A stretch of DNA of 64,000 bases from Flavobacterium fluvii (GCF_900129545.1 NZ_FQWB01000001.1:62001-126000), one strand, 5' to 3'. Counted from the first letter of the stretch, positions 1 through 8,570 are shown. A program made the numbers and translations. The notes: a model not told the origin generated them from the sequence alone.

Positions 1-888
1 GACCAAATTGGCACTCAAATCATCGCTTGATTTTTCTTTAAACATCTTTTTTTCGAGAAGTATTCGGATTCTGGGATCAATATCTTCTGGCCCGCCAAAA
101 ATCACTTTCAGCTTTTCCTTTATGTTTTTTGCCAACCTGTAAGACACGACAAGCTCCAATACATAATGGAAATGTTGCCACAAAAAGCTGTAATTATCCA
201 AGGATTCGGTCAATCCAAATTCTGGTTTTACCGATTCTTCCACATAAGTTCCAAAGATTTTGTCCCAAATAATCAACATATCTCCGTAGTTTTTGTCGAG
301 ATATTCCGGGTTGCTGCTGTGATGTAACTTATGATGTGTTGGTGTTACAATAATATGTTCCAGCCAGCCCAAATTTCCCACTAATTGGGTATGCGTGAAA
401 AACGGATAAGTTCCGTGAATGAGCAACAAAATGGTAATCATTTCAGGGTTAAACCCAATGATGGGCAAAACACTCCAGAAAGTTCCCCTGGCAATGGCCT
501 GAAAAACCGTGATTCGGGCAGCCGCAGAATAATTAAAATCATCACTTTGATGATGGACAACATGTGCAGCCCAAAAAAGATTGATCTTGTGCCCAAAACG
601 GTGGTACCAATACCAGATTAAATCGGTTGCCAGAAACAATAAAACCCAGGATGTAATCGAGGGTTCAATTTTAAACAAAGAATAGTTTTTATAGAGCCAA
701 TCAAAAACAAAGAAGAAGGAACCAGTCGTCAAAAGATCCGAAATCCGTTCCACTATTCCCACGTTCAGATTGGCAATACTTTCATTAAAATGATATACTT
801 CCTTGTTCTTCTTTTTGCTGACATAATATTCCAAAAGCATAAAAAAGACAAAAAAAGGAATAGCCAAAGCCATGAAATTTAATTTCAT
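1..888 (-). CDS. Sterol desaturase / fatty acid hydroxylase family protein (3' end cut by window edge)
   Basis: A continuous leftward reading frame runs from an ATG at 888 off the left edge, giving 296 visible residues. It carries the three histidine clusters of the membrane di-iron fatty acid hydroxylase superfamily: HRFGH, HVVHH and, further on, HKLHH. Hydrophobic segments lie before and between them. Family members hydroxylate or desaturate membrane lipids or sterols using O2 and a di-iron centre at the cytoplasmic face. The specific substrate cannot be read from the sequence. The C-terminus is missing from the window. The gene lies 20 bp downstream of the homoserine dehydrogenase-like gene on the same strand, so it may be cotranscribed. 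Confidence 0.85.
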   Translation of the reverse strand, partial: MKLNFMALAIPFFVFFMLLEYYVSKKKNKEVYHFNESIANLNVGIVERISDLLTTGSFFFVFDWLYKNYSLFKIEPSITSWVLLFLATDLIWYWYHRFGHKINLFWAAHVVHHQSDDFNYSAAARITVFQAIARGTFWSVLPIIGFNPEMITILLLIHGTYPFFTHTQLVGNLGWLEHIIVTPTHHKLHHSSNPEYLDKNYGDMLIIWDKIFGTYVEESVKPEFGLTESLDNYSFLWQHFHYVLELVVSYRLAKNIKEKLKVIFGGPEDIDPRIRILLEKKMFKEKSSDDLSANLV

Positions 889-908
889 TTGATTTTATCA
901 TTATTCGT

Positions 909-2006
909 TTACACCAATACTTTTTCCCTGATTCTCAATTTCTCGGCAACTTTAAAAACATCCGTGAGAACGCCTCTGGCCAAAACTTCCTTTCCGGAGC
1001 CGGAACCCTGGATAACTATGGGGATTTTACCATAGGATTTGGTGTAAATTTCAAAGTTTTTTTCTGAGCCATCAAGGCGTGCAATGGGAAACGACTGTAA
1101 TTCTGAAACCAATTGAACTTCCAGTTTGTTTTCTAAAACCGAAAATTCCCCAACATAACGCAATATATGGTTGTCCTCGTCGGCTATCTTGGAAATTCCA
1201 TAGGATTCCAACATTTTTTTGTCGAATTCGTATTCTTGCTTTGGATTGAATTCCTTCAATTCAGAAGAGAAAAGCGGTAAAATATTGACATCCGAAAACT
1301 CCAAATTCGCGCCTATTTCCCTGGCCAAAATCAGTGTTTTTTTAGCCACGTCATTCTTGTATAAATTTTCTATCGAATCAGACTTTTTCGATCCTGTAAT
1401 TCCCGCTTCAGACAAAACACTCAAAAAAAGGCTTTCTTCTGTTGAAAATCGTTTAAAAACATTCCCAAATGAATCTGAAAAAACGCCTCGAATTTTTGTG
1501 ATTTGTTCGCCTGAAGAATACAAGTCCCTCAACGTTTGGACCACGGGAAATCCACTGCCAACGTTAGTTTCATACAAAAATGTCTTTCCATGTCTATCCA
1601 GGTTTCTTCGTACTTCTTTGTAAAATTCAATAGACGAAGTGTTGGCGTTTTTATTGGCTGCCACTATATTAAACCCGTTTTGAATAAGAGGAATGTAATT
1701 TTTTACCAATTCTTCGCTATCAGTAAGGTCAATGGCGACGAGATTCTCCAAATTATGGATTTTAACATAGTCTAGGATATCTTCCAATTTATATGGAATG
1801 GCGGCTAGAGCAAAATTAGATTCCCAGAATTTGTCAACTCCCTCTTTTTCGAAGTAAGCCAACCTGGAATTTGCTATTATTGGAAACTGTATATCTATAT
1901 TTCTTTTTTCGAGAAAGGTTTTTTGGTTTTCGATCACTTGATTTAGAAATTCCTTTCCCACATTTCCTTTTCCAAAAAGGACTATATTTATTTTAAGCAC
2001 TGACAT
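909..2006 (-). CDS. Homoserine dehydrogenase-like protein (divergent, lacks a key substrate residue)
   Basis: The 365-residue protein aligns by eye with Bacteroidota homoserine dehydrogenases, which reduce aspartate semialdehyde to homoserine for Met/Thr synthesis. The N-terminal Rossmann motif GKGNVG (residues 12-17) and the AANK motif with K119 are present. The catalytic core is altered. The canonical GYTEPD segment reads GSKKSD at 205-210, so the conserved substrate Glu is Lys208. The SGTLNYI-like loop reads SDSFGNVF. The later Asp219 and Lys223 are kept. It lies on the same strand downstream of metY. Family membership is clear, but normal dehydrogenase activity is doubtful. It may be a regulatory paralogue, a changed enzyme or a gene in decay. 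Confidence 0.75.
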   Translation of the reverse strand: MSVLKINIVLFGKGNVGKEFLNQVIENQKTFLEKRNIDIQFPIIANSRLAYFEKEGVDKFWESNFALAAIPYKLEDILDYVKIHNLENLVAIDLTDSEELVKNYIPLIQNGFNIVAANKNANTSSIEFYKEVRRNLDRHGKTFLYETNVGSGFPVVQTLRDLYSSGEQITKIRGVFSDSFGNVFKRFSTEESLFLSVLSEAGITGSKKSDSIENLYKNDVAKKTLILAREIGANLEFSDVNILPLFSSELKEFNPKQEYEFDKKMLESYGISKIADEDNHILRYVGEFSVLENKLEVQLVSELQSFPIARLDGSEKNFEIYTKSYGKIPIVIQGSGSGKEVLARGVLTDVFKVAEKLRIREKVLV

Positions 2007-2188
2007 AATTTATTATTTTGGGGTTATAAAAAATGGAATTCAAAAGTTTGAGAAAGATGTACCGGTTTTTAGAAAAACTGTCTTCAAGATGGGATTGAAG
2101 ACAGCTTATCAACTAACTAAATAAACACAACTAAAAAAACTTTTATATATTTTTAAATATCAAGCGACGTCCGCTACTTGCAATACTT

Positions 2189-2335
2189 CTATAAATTCCA
2201 TGAAATTGGGTTCAAACTGAAAAGGTTGTCATTTACCCAACATCGGTTTTCCATAATCTCAATCCATTTTTTAAATTCTTCATTGGATGCATCCAAAACT
2301 GGATTTACGCTATCCTTAAAATTCACTAAACCCAT
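2189..2335 (-). pseudogene. Small frameshifted ORF between metY and the hom-like gene
   Basis: A 48-codon ORF starts at the ATG at 2335, three bases after metY ends, and stops at 2189. Near its end another frame (minus strand, about 2233 to 2168) becomes more protein-like, reading EPNFMEFIEVLQVADVA before a stop. This suggests a protein of about 60 residues broken by a one-base deletion. I do not recognise it. The rest of the 330-bp gap between metY and the hom-like gene is AT-rich with no other signal. Confidence 0.3.
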
Positions 2336-2337
2336 TT

Positions 2338-3630
2338 TTATGCAGCTTTAAGATTCTTGATATTTTCAAAAACTGCTTGTAAATCAGCTTTTAAATCTTC
2401 GATGTCTTCCAAACCAACCGAAAGTCGGATTAAATCTTTGGAAACTCCAGTTTCCAATTGCTCCTTGTCCGTCAATTGCTGATGTGTGGTACTTGCCGGA
2501 TGGATGATCAGCGATTTGGTATCGCCAATATTGGCCAAAATCGAGAATATTTTGGTCTCGTCGGCTACTCTTTTGGCAGCTTCAAATCCCGCTTTTAGAC
2601 CAAAAGTCACAACGCCACTTTGTCCATCAGGCAAATAGCTTTGGGCAAGATCATAGTATTTATTTGATTTCAATCCTGGATAATTGACCCAAGCAACTTC
2701 TTCCCTGTTTTCCAGCCACTGGGCCAATGCCAAGGCGTTTTCGCTGTGTCTTTTAATTCGAACGGGCAACGTTTCCAGACCTTGAATAATTTGAAACGAA
2801 TTGAATGGACTTAAAGCCGCACCAAAATCACGCAATCCTTCGATGCGAACTTTGCCAATAAAAGCAGCATCTCCAAAGGCTTCATTATAAACCAATCCGT
2901 GGTAACTGTCTGATGGTTCCGTGAACTCAGGAAATTTCCCGTTTGTCCAATCAAAATTTCCGGCATCAACAATAACTCCACCAAGAGAAGTTCCGTTTCC
3001 TGCAATATATTTGGTCAAGGAATGTATCACGATATTGGCTCCGTAGTCGATTGGTCTCAATAAATAAGGAGAAGCGACCGTATTGTCAACGATGAAAGGC
3101 ACTTTGAAAGAATTGGCCACGGACGAAATTCCTTTTAAATCCAATACGTCCAATTTTGGATTTCCCAAACTTTCTACAAAGAAAGCCCTGGTATTTTCTT
3201 TGGCCGCATTTTTAAAATTTGCAGGGTCAGTAGAATCAACAAATGTGGTGGTGATTCCCAATCTTGGCAAAGTTACTTTCAATAAATTGTAAGTTCCTCC
3301 GTAAAGACTGTTTGAAGCCACAATATGGTCGCCCGCTTTTAGCAAAACCAACAAAGTAGTGGCAATTGCCGCAGTTCCTGAAGCGGTAACCACCGCTCCA
3401 ATTCCGCCTTCGAGAGTAGCAAGACGTTGTTCAAGAATATCATTTGTAGGATTGTTTAATCGAGTGTATATAAAACCGGCTTCCGCAAGACCAAAAAGAT
3501 TGGCGGCATGTTTGGAATTATTGAAAACATAAGAACTGGTTTGGTAAATTGGAACTGCTCTTGTTCCCGCAGTTTTAGTTATGTCGTGTCCTGAGTGTAA
3601 TGCGTTGGTTGCAAATTTCTGTGTGCTCAT
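2338..3630 (-). CDS. metY: O-acetylhomoserine aminocarboxypropyltransferase (O-acetylhomoserine sulfhydrylase)
   Basis: This 430-residue PLP enzyme of the Cys/Met metabolism family converts O-acetylhomoserine plus sulfide to homocysteine in the cytoplasm. The PLP lysine is K207 in [11 protein letters not shown], with VDNT (D182) and the SxTAAI-type phosphate loop near residue 84. The insertion around 225-250 ([18 protein letters not shown]) is typical of the MetY-type branch rather than MetB/MetC. The gene follows a long leader (3631 to about 4095) holding a candidate leader peptide and terminator, so its expression is probably attenuated by Met/Cys supply. It is divergent from metK. Confidence 0.93.
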   Translation of the reverse strand: MSTQKFATNALHSGHDITKTAGTRAVPIYQTSSYVFNNSKHAANLFGLAEAGFIYTRLNNPTNDILEQRLATLEGGIGAVVTASGTAAIATTLLVLLKAGDHIVASNSLYGGTYNLLKVTLPRLGITTTFVDSTDPANFKNAAKENTRAFFVESLGNPKLDVLDLKGISSVANSFKVPFIVDNTVASPYLLRPIDYGANIVIHSLTKYIAGNGTSLGGVIVDAGNFDWTNGKFPEFTEPSDSYHGLVYNEAFGDAAFIGKVRIEGLRDFGAALSPFNSFQIIQGLETLPVRIKRHSENALALAQWLENREEVAWVNYPGLKSNKYYDLAQSYLPDGQSGVVTFGLKAGFEAAKRVADETKIFSILANIGDTKSLIIHPASTTHQQLTDKEQLETGVSKDLIRLSVGLEDIEDLKADLQAVFENIKNLKAA

Positions 3631-3667
3631 AATTTTTAATTTTTTAGATTTATTATAAACTCTGCTT

Positions 3668-3832
3668 TTATATAAAAAGAAATTCGTTTTCCTTGTTGTT
3701 ATTGATTAGGAATAATAATGAATCGGAATTCTTTGAAAATTGTCTTTTTTTGGCTGCGGCAATCTTTATGTTTTTGGAATCGAATTTTGTCGTCGATTGG
3801 ATTGCTTTCAAAAATCTATGTATCGTTTTCAT
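3668..3832 (-). CDS. Possible 54-residue ORF in the metY leader
   Basis: An ATG at 3832 opens 54 codons that end 38 bp before metY, between the attenuator terminator and the metY start. The product is Lys/Asn-rich and basic, with no membrane segment or recognisable motif. AT-rich intergenic DNA often opens frames of this length, so it may be non-coding leader. It is listed because it is the only frame filling the 230-bp gap on the transcribed strand. Confidence 0.2.
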   Translation of the reverse strand: MKTIHRFLKAIQSTTKFDSKNIKIAAAKKRQFSKNSDSLLFLINNNKENEFLFI

Positions 3833-3862
3833 AATGCTAAAATTTAATTATTGGTTTAAAAA

Positions 3863-3894
3863 AAGTCCTTTTGGACGGCTTACCAAAAGGACTT
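3863..3894 (-). terminator. Attenuator-type intrinsic terminator in the metY leader
   Basis: A perfect 12-bp stem (AAGTCCTTTTGG at 3863-3874 against CCAAAAGGACTT at 3883-3894, loop 8 nt) is followed on the minus strand by a run of seven T. It lies 20 nt after the stop of a Met/Cys-rich leader peptide and 230 nt before metY. Its 5' arm can instead pair with TTGCCAAAAG (minus strand, 3936-3927) in the leader peptide, giving a mutually exclusive antiterminator of 10 bp including one G-U. Confidence 0.8.
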
Positions 3895-3914
3895 ATAGTG
3901 AACTATAAAAAAGA

Positions 3915-4001
3915 TTAAATCTTTCGCTTTTGGCAACAGCTGACCGGGATACACATAAGCATCTCACAACATGTCATTTTATTATTTGCTCTTGCTTCCA
4001 T
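3915..4001 (-). CDS. Candidate Met/Cys leader peptide of the metY attenuator
   Basis: This 28-codon ORF starts at the ATG at 4001 and stops at 3915. Beyond the start it has Met at positions 9, 14 and 16 and Cys at 11, 12, 17, 22 and 23, so eight of 27 codons are the amino acids of the pathway it precedes. The core reads KMTCCEMLMCIPVSCCQ. The last Cys codon and the following Gln/Lys codons form the antiterminator arm that competes with the terminator at 3863-3894. By the classical logic, a ribosome stalled at the first Met/Cys cluster leaves that arm free, so metY is read. A ribosome reaching the stop covers it, so transcription ends. Function is inferred from architecture. Confidence 0.75.
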   Translation of the reverse strand: MEARANNKMTCCEMLMCIPVSCCQKRKI

Positions 4002-4101
4002 TATTTTTTGTTTTATAAAAATCAAGACGAAACCCAGCCTTTCTTTTTTTCAAATTCAAGTTTTTTGATTCTGTAAATCAATCACTACTAATTTGATAGG
4101 A

Positions 4102-4132
4102 CAAATATATAAACTGATTTCTCACTGACCAA
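4102..4132 (-). promoter_or_regulatory. Candidate metY promoter
   Basis: On the minus strand TATATTTG (4109-4102) matches the Bacteroidota -7 box TAnnTTTG, and TTG (4132-4130) lies 20 nt upstream as the -33 element. Transcription would start near 4097, about 95 nt before the leader peptide ATG. Confidence 0.6.
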
Positions 4133-4224
4133 ACAAAATTCAATTTATTTTTATAAATTCTATAGATTTAGTAGATATTACTAAATTACCGATGGTTGAC
4201 TCATAAAAAAAAGCAAATAATGAT

Positions 4225-4253
4225 TTGGAATTCAATTTGGTTTCATACATTTG
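4225..4253 (+). promoter_or_regulatory. Candidate metK promoter
   Basis: TTG at 4225-4227 and TACATTTG at 4246-4253 are separated by 18 nt and fit the Bacteroidota sigma-A consensus TTG/TAnnTTTG. The start would fall at about 4258, just ahead of the riboswitch-like RNA at 4266. Confidence 0.65.
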
Positions 4254-4265
4254 CAGCCGAAATAT

Positions 4266-4319
4266 TAGAGGAAAAATTTGAACTGATTGCAACCTCGTTA
4301 AAAAAATGCTAAAGCAGCG
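4266..4319 (+). promoter_or_regulatory. SAM-II-type riboswitch upstream of metK
   Basis: The 5' UTR of metK matches the SAM-II aptamer layout. It has a short stem (GAGG 4268-4271 with CCTC 4293-4296), the loop segment ATTTGAACTGATTGCAA, an A-rich linker, and the 3' pseudoknot strand ATGCTAAAGCAG. These correspond to GAUUUAACCGUAUUGCAA and AUGUAGCUAAAAAGG in the well-studied SAM-II RNAs. SAM-II is known from alphaproteobacteria and Bacteroidota ahead of methionine/SAM genes. GCTAAAG (4308-4314) can alternatively pair with CTTTAGT (4326-4332), a possible expression-platform hairpin. SAM binding here would repress the SAM synthetase gene. Confidence 0.75.
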
Positions 4320-4387
4320 ACTCTCCTTTAGTACTATTTTCCAGCAATCCTTCTTTTTTCTCGCTTAATTATAAAAAATATATTATT

Positions 4388-5638
4388 ATGGCTTATTTAT
4401 TTACGTCAGAATCAGTGAGTGAAGGACATCCAGACAAAGTGGCGGATCAAATTTCTGATGCATTAATCGATAACTTCTTGGCTTTTGACCCTGAGTCGAA
4501 AGTGGCTTGTGAAACTTTAGTTACAACTGGACAGGTTATTTTGGCTGGTGAAGTGAAATCTGAAACTTATTTAGACGTTCAAACCATTGCAAGAGATGTG
4601 ATCAAAAAAATTGGTTATACCAAAAGTGAATATATGTTTGAAGCCAATTCTTGTGGTGTTCTTTCGGCTATTCACGAACAATCTGCCGACATTAACCAAG
4701 GTGTGGACAGAGCTAGCAAAGAAGAACAAGGAGCTGGTGACCAAGGAATGATGTTTGGTTATGCCACCAATGAAACTGAAAACTATATGCCATTGGCTTT
4801 GGATATTGCTCACGCTTTATTGATTGAATTGGCCAATATTAGAAGAGAAAACTCTGAAATCACTTATTTGCGTCCAGATGCCAAATCGCAAGTAACTTTA
4901 GAATATTCTGACGACAACAAACCACAACGAATTGATGCTATTGTAATTTCGACACAACACGATGATTTCGCTCCAGAAGCTGAAATGTTGGCAAAAATCA
5001 AAAGTGATTTAATCTCTATTTTGATTCCAAGAATTAAAGCAAAATATCCTCAATACGCCCATTTCTTCAATGACCAAATCCAATACCACATCAACCCAAC
5101 CGGGAAATTTGTGATTGGTGGACCTCACGGAGATACTGGATTGACGGGAAGAAAAATCATTGTGGACACTTACGGTGGAAAAGGAGCTCACGGCGGTGGT
5201 GCTTTCTCAGGAAAAGATCCAAGTAAAGTAGACAGAAGTGCTGCTTATGCAACACGTCATATTGCCAAAAACCTAGTTGCCGCCGGAGTTGCCGACGAGA
5301 TTTTGGTCCAGGTTTCTTATGCTATCGGTGTTGCAAAACCAATGGGAATATTTGTTGACACGTATGGAACTTCAAAAGTGAATTTGACCAATGGCGAAAT
5401 CGCCAAAAAAGTGGAAGAAATTTTCGATATGCGTCCTTACTTTATCGAACAACGTTTGAAATTGAGAAATCCTATTTATAGTGAAACTGCCGCTTACGGA
5501 CATATGGGACGCAATCCAGAAACCGTTACCAAAACTTTCAAAGCTCCAGGTGGAATTGAAAAAACGGTAACCGTGGAATTGTTTACTTGGGAAAAACTAG
5601 ATTTTGTTGATCAAGTGAAAGCTGCTTTTGGATTGTAA
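4388..5638 (+). CDS. metK: S-adenosylmethionine synthase
   Basis: This 416-residue methionine adenosyltransferase makes SAM from methionine and ATP in the cytoplasm. The signatures are GHPDK at 13-17, [12 protein letters not shown] around 117-128 and [19 protein letters not shown] in the C-terminal half. All are intact and the length is normal for the family. The ATG is preceded by a 130-nt leader with a SAM-II-type riboswitch, so the gene is probably feedback-controlled by its product. A strong terminator follows. Confidence 0.98.
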   Translation: MAYLFTSESVSEGHPDKVADQISDALIDNFLAFDPESKVACETLVTTGQVILAGEVKSETYLDVQTIARDVIKKIGYTKSEYMFEANSCGVLSAIHEQSADINQGVDRASKEEQGAGDQGMMFGYATNETENYMPLALDIAHALLIELANIRRENSEITYLRPDAKSQVTLEYSDDNKPQRIDAIVISTQHDDFAPEAEMLAKIKSDLISILIPRIKAKYPQYAHFFNDQIQYHINPTGKFVIGGPHGDTGLTGRKIIVDTYGGKGAHGGGAFSGKDPSKVDRSAAYATRHIAKNLVAAGVADEILVQVSYAIGVAKPMGIFVDTYGTSKVNLTNGEIAKKVEEIFDMRPYFIEQRLKLRNPIYSETAAYGHMGRNPETVTKTFKAPGGIEKTVTVELFTWEKLDFVDQVKAAFGL

Positions 5639-5712
5639 AAACACAACCGCACTCGAGCGATAGCGAACAGACAAAGTAAAGCACACAAAGTTATATGCGA
5701 AGTTCGCAAAGC

Positions 5713-5746
5713 AAAACCCTGACTAAACAATTAGTCAGGGTTTTTT
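5713..5746 (+). terminator. Intrinsic terminator after metK
   Basis: A 14-bp stem (core CCCTGACTAA / TTAGTCAGGG, loop ACAA) is followed by T residues, 75 bp after the metK stop. Confidence 0.9.
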
Positions 5747-5800
5747 ATTTGGTTATATGTCAAGTTTTTATTTACTTAGTGGGAAATAATCTAGAAAACC

Positions 5801-7579
5801 ATGTCTAAATTTCCTTCTTTGCAGAACGTCATAAATGCTACCCAAAAAACCATTTTGAGATTTCCATTAGAGACAATAACGGCAATTTGTGGAACTATTT
5901 GCGCCATTTTACTTGTTGAAGATGAAAACAGGGAATCTAAAGAATTATTGATGAAAACCATAATGAGCTCTTTGTTGTGCTTGGTTTTGTTTCTTTCGAT
6001 TAGTTTGTTCTTTGAGGCTTCCAAAAAAAACACCATTATTCGTTTTCTAACCAGTTTGGCTCTTGGAAGTATTGCCATTGCTTTTGTTTTTAGTTTTAAA
6101 AAGGATATTACTGAAGTCGAAATGCAACAATTTTTGACATTTGCCATTTCGCTGCATTTACTGGTATCGTTTGCCGGTTTTATACCCAAAAAGTACAATC
6201 AGGATGAGTTTTGGGAATTCAACAAGCAGCTTTTCCTTCGGATTTTAACGGCCGGTTTATACAGTGCTGTACTTTATTTAGGTTTAACATTAGCCATAAC
6301 GGCAATCAAGGAACTGTTTAGCGTTGAAATTGACGGTAAATTTTACGGTTATTTGTTTTTCACCATTGCCGGAATTTTCAACACCATTTTCTTTTTAAAC
6401 GGTGTTCCAGAAATCGGCAACAAGGAATTTTCCTTAAAATTAAGCTATCCAAATGGGCTAAAAAACTTCACCCAATACGTCCTATTGCCGCTGATCAGTC
6501 TTTATTTGGTTATTCTAATTTGTTATGAAACAAAAATCCTGATCACTCTTTCGTTGCCCGTTGGCTGGGTTTCTTATCTTGTCTTGGCATTTGCCGTTTT
6601 TGGCATTCTTTCTTTTTTGTTGGTGCTCCCAATAGCCACGCAAACAGGGAATCTTTGGATGCGAACCTTTAACCGTTGGTTTTATTATTTATTGGTACCG
6701 TTGCTTGGGCTTTTGTTTTGGGCTATTTTATACCGAATCCATCTTTATGGTTTTACCCACGAACGCTATTACGTTTTACTGTTGTCCATCTGGCTGACCA
6801 TCGTGGTGGTGTACTTCATAATTCAAAAACAACCCAAAATAAAATTCATTCCCATCAGTATGTGCATAGCAGGATTACTGTCGATTGTTGGGCCACAAAG
6901 CGCGGACAGCATTTCAAAAAACAGCCAACTTGCACGATTTGAATCCTATATGCAAAAGACCGAAAAAGTAAAACTTTCTTTCGAACAAGAACAAGATTTG
7001 AGTAGTATAGTAGACTTCTTGGAAAAGAATTATACCGCCAAGATTCTAGTTCCTTACACAAAAGACAAACTAACCTCATTACTTAAAAAGGACAAAAATC
7101 CAGATTCATCACAAATTATGAAGGCATTGGGATTTCAATATCGAGACAGCTACAGAAAAAGGGAAAGAGAAGAAAATGACAATGAATTTTATTATAATTT
7201 ATATAAAAATGAGCAACAAAGCATAGAAAACATTCACGGATACGATATGTCTTTTTCAATTGGAAACAATAATGATTTGGAGTGCAAAGAATGTATAAAT
7301 ATTAACAACACGAACTATTCTGTCCTTTCTTCCAAAAAAGATTATGGATTGGACTTGCAAATCAATCAGGACACGATTCCATTAAAAATCGTTGATTTCG
7401 TAAATGCAAATCCGGCTTTCGACCAAAGTGACAATTCAGGAGGAAAAATTATACAAAAAATTGAATCTCCCAAGTATTCCATTTTGATTACCTATATTAC
7501 CGTAAGTGGCGAAATAAAAGGCAGGAAAAAAACTTTGGATCGATACCAAATCAAAGTGTTGGTAGACATTAAAACGTAA
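5801..7579 (+). CDS. DUF4153 domain-containing membrane protein
   Basis: This 592-residue protein has roughly ten hydrophobic segments in its first 360 residues, followed by a soluble C-terminal part of about 220 residues. The hydrophobic part resembles DUF4153 proteins common in Bacteroidota and Firmicutes, whose function is unknown. The C-terminal part is charged and Asn/Lys/Asp-rich with no recognisable motif. The gene stands alone between the metK terminator and an IS982 remnant inserted 15 bp after its stop. Confidence 0.75.
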   Translation: MSKFPSLQNVINATQKTILRFPLETITAICGTICAILLVEDENRESKELLMKTIMSSLLCLVLFLSISLFFEASKKNTIIRFLTSLALGSIAIAFVFSFKKDITEVEMQQFLTFAISLHLLVSFAGFIPKKYNQDEFWEFNKQLFLRILTAGLYSAVLYLGLTLAITAIKELFSVEIDGKFYGYLFFTIAGIFNTIFFLNGVPEIGNKEFSLKLSYPNGLKNFTQYVLLPLISLYLVILICYETKILITLSLPVGWVSYLVLAFAVFGILSFLLVLPIATQTGNLWMRTFNRWFYYLLVPLLGLLFWAILYRIHLYGFTHERYYVLLLSIWLTIVVVYFIIQKQPKIKFIPISMCIAGLLSIVGPQSADSISKNSQLARFESYMQKTEKVKLSFEQEQDLSSIVDFLEKNYTAKILVPYTKDKLTSLLKKDKNPDSSQIMKALGFQYRDSYRKREREENDNEFYYNLYKNEQQSIENIHGYDMSFSIGNNNDLECKECININNTNYSVLSSKKDYGLDLQINQDTIPLKIVDFVNANPAFDQSDNSGGKIIQKIESPKYSILITYITVSGEIKGRKKTLDRYQIKVLVDIKT

Positions 7580-7594
7580 AACCCCTTGTTTATC

Positions 7595-8527
7595 TAATTA
7601 ATTCAAATTGCTAGTTAAATAACATAAAAAAACAAAGCAGAGGTTTAGTAAATTTGTTTTGCAAACCAATAAACAGAACCAATGCTTTGTAAAGACAAAA
7701 TTATATCAATTTTTTGTTTAACAGATGATATTTTGCAATGAATTAATCCCATAGAAGATCTAAGAAGACAAGTTAGTGATAGCGAAATTATCTTGACATC
7801 AATAGTTCCTTCAACAAGTTTTTATGGCAATCATTCGTCAGCCATAAAGTTTATGAAGCAATATGGATTTATACCCAAAATGCTGGATAAAAGCAGATTC
7901 AACAGACGATTAGATAAAATAGGCAACCTTTTACATGAGTTATTTGAGATTGTAAGTTCTTACTATAAAGATTTTTGCTGTGAAATGCAGTATAAAATAG
8001 ATTTTTTTCCAGTTGCTGTATGCAATAATATGCGCATTGCAAACTGCAAGATTCTTAAAGATAAAAAATGGAGAGGTTACACTGCTAGTATGCGAAATAT
8101 TTTTATGGAGTTAAAATACAATTGCTCACCACAAAAGACGGTATCTCAATAGCTTTTCATTTTACGCCAGGTAAAACTGGGGATGCGAAAGCATTAGGGA
8201 AAATGATTGACAAATTACCCGCTGAATCCTCATTATATGGCGATAGCACTTATACGGATTACGGGTTAGAAGATATTGCTCTAGAGAGAAAATGTATCTT
8301 ATTAAAAATTCAACGTAAGTCAAACGTTAAAAGAGTTGATACATTGGAACAAAAATATGAAAAGCCAAAAATGAGAAAAAGAGTAGAAACAGCAATAAGT
8401 GACATCAAGAAAATGTTTCCAAGAACAATACACGCAGCTACACTGGAAGGCCTTCTGATAAAACTAACTTTATTTGTGTTTGGACTGCAATTAAACAAAT
8501 CGATTAACTAGCAACTTGAATTAATTA
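7595..8527 (+). mobile_element. Degenerate IS982-family insertion sequence
   Basis: The 933-bp element is bounded by 24-bp terminal inverted repeats (7595-7618 and 8504-8527) that differ at one position and end in TAATTAATTCAA. Between them lies one IS982-type transposase reading frame, broken twice. No clear target-site duplication is visible in the flanks. It sits between the DUF4153 gene and a terminator ahead of murI, so it interrupts no gene. Confidence 0.85.
7682..8511 (+). pseudogene. IS982-family transposase, inactivated
   Basis: From the ATG at 7682 the frame reads LCKDKIISIFCLTDDILQ, then an in-frame TGA at 7739. It continues in the same frame with typical IS982 text (VSDSEI, FYGNHSSAIKFMKQYGF, SRFNRRL, then FPVAVCNN with the first catalytic Asp just before it). 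Around 8093 a one-base deletion shifts the frame, and the rest (YFYGVKIQLLTTKDG, YGDSTYTDYG, KRVETAISDIKKMFP) continues to a stop at 8511. The DDE residues are still recognisable. The nonsense mutation plus frameshift make autonomous transposition unlikely. Confidence 0.85.
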
Positions 8528-8570
8528 AAAACCGCTCATCCAAAAAAATTGGAATTGAGCGGTTTTTTTT
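8527..8570 (+). terminator. Intrinsic terminator after the IS remnant
   Basis: ACCGCTCA / TGAGCGGT forms the stem, with an inner TCCAA / TTGGA pairing, followed by eight T. Before the IS insertion it probably terminated the DUF4153 transcript. Confidence 0.8.

Noticed and set aside
3893..3908. TTATAGTGAACTATAA palindrome as a second terminator or operator
   Set aside because: It has only a 2-nt centre, no T run, and lies between the leader peptide stop and the attenuator, where it is more simply part of the spacer.
3900..4140. SAM riboswitch in the metY leader
   Set aside because: The minus strand was read for the SAM-I core (GGCAACC, GGTGCTAA) and the SAM-II core (ATTGCAA, GCTAAAG). Neither occurs, and only the leader-peptide/terminator arrangement is present.
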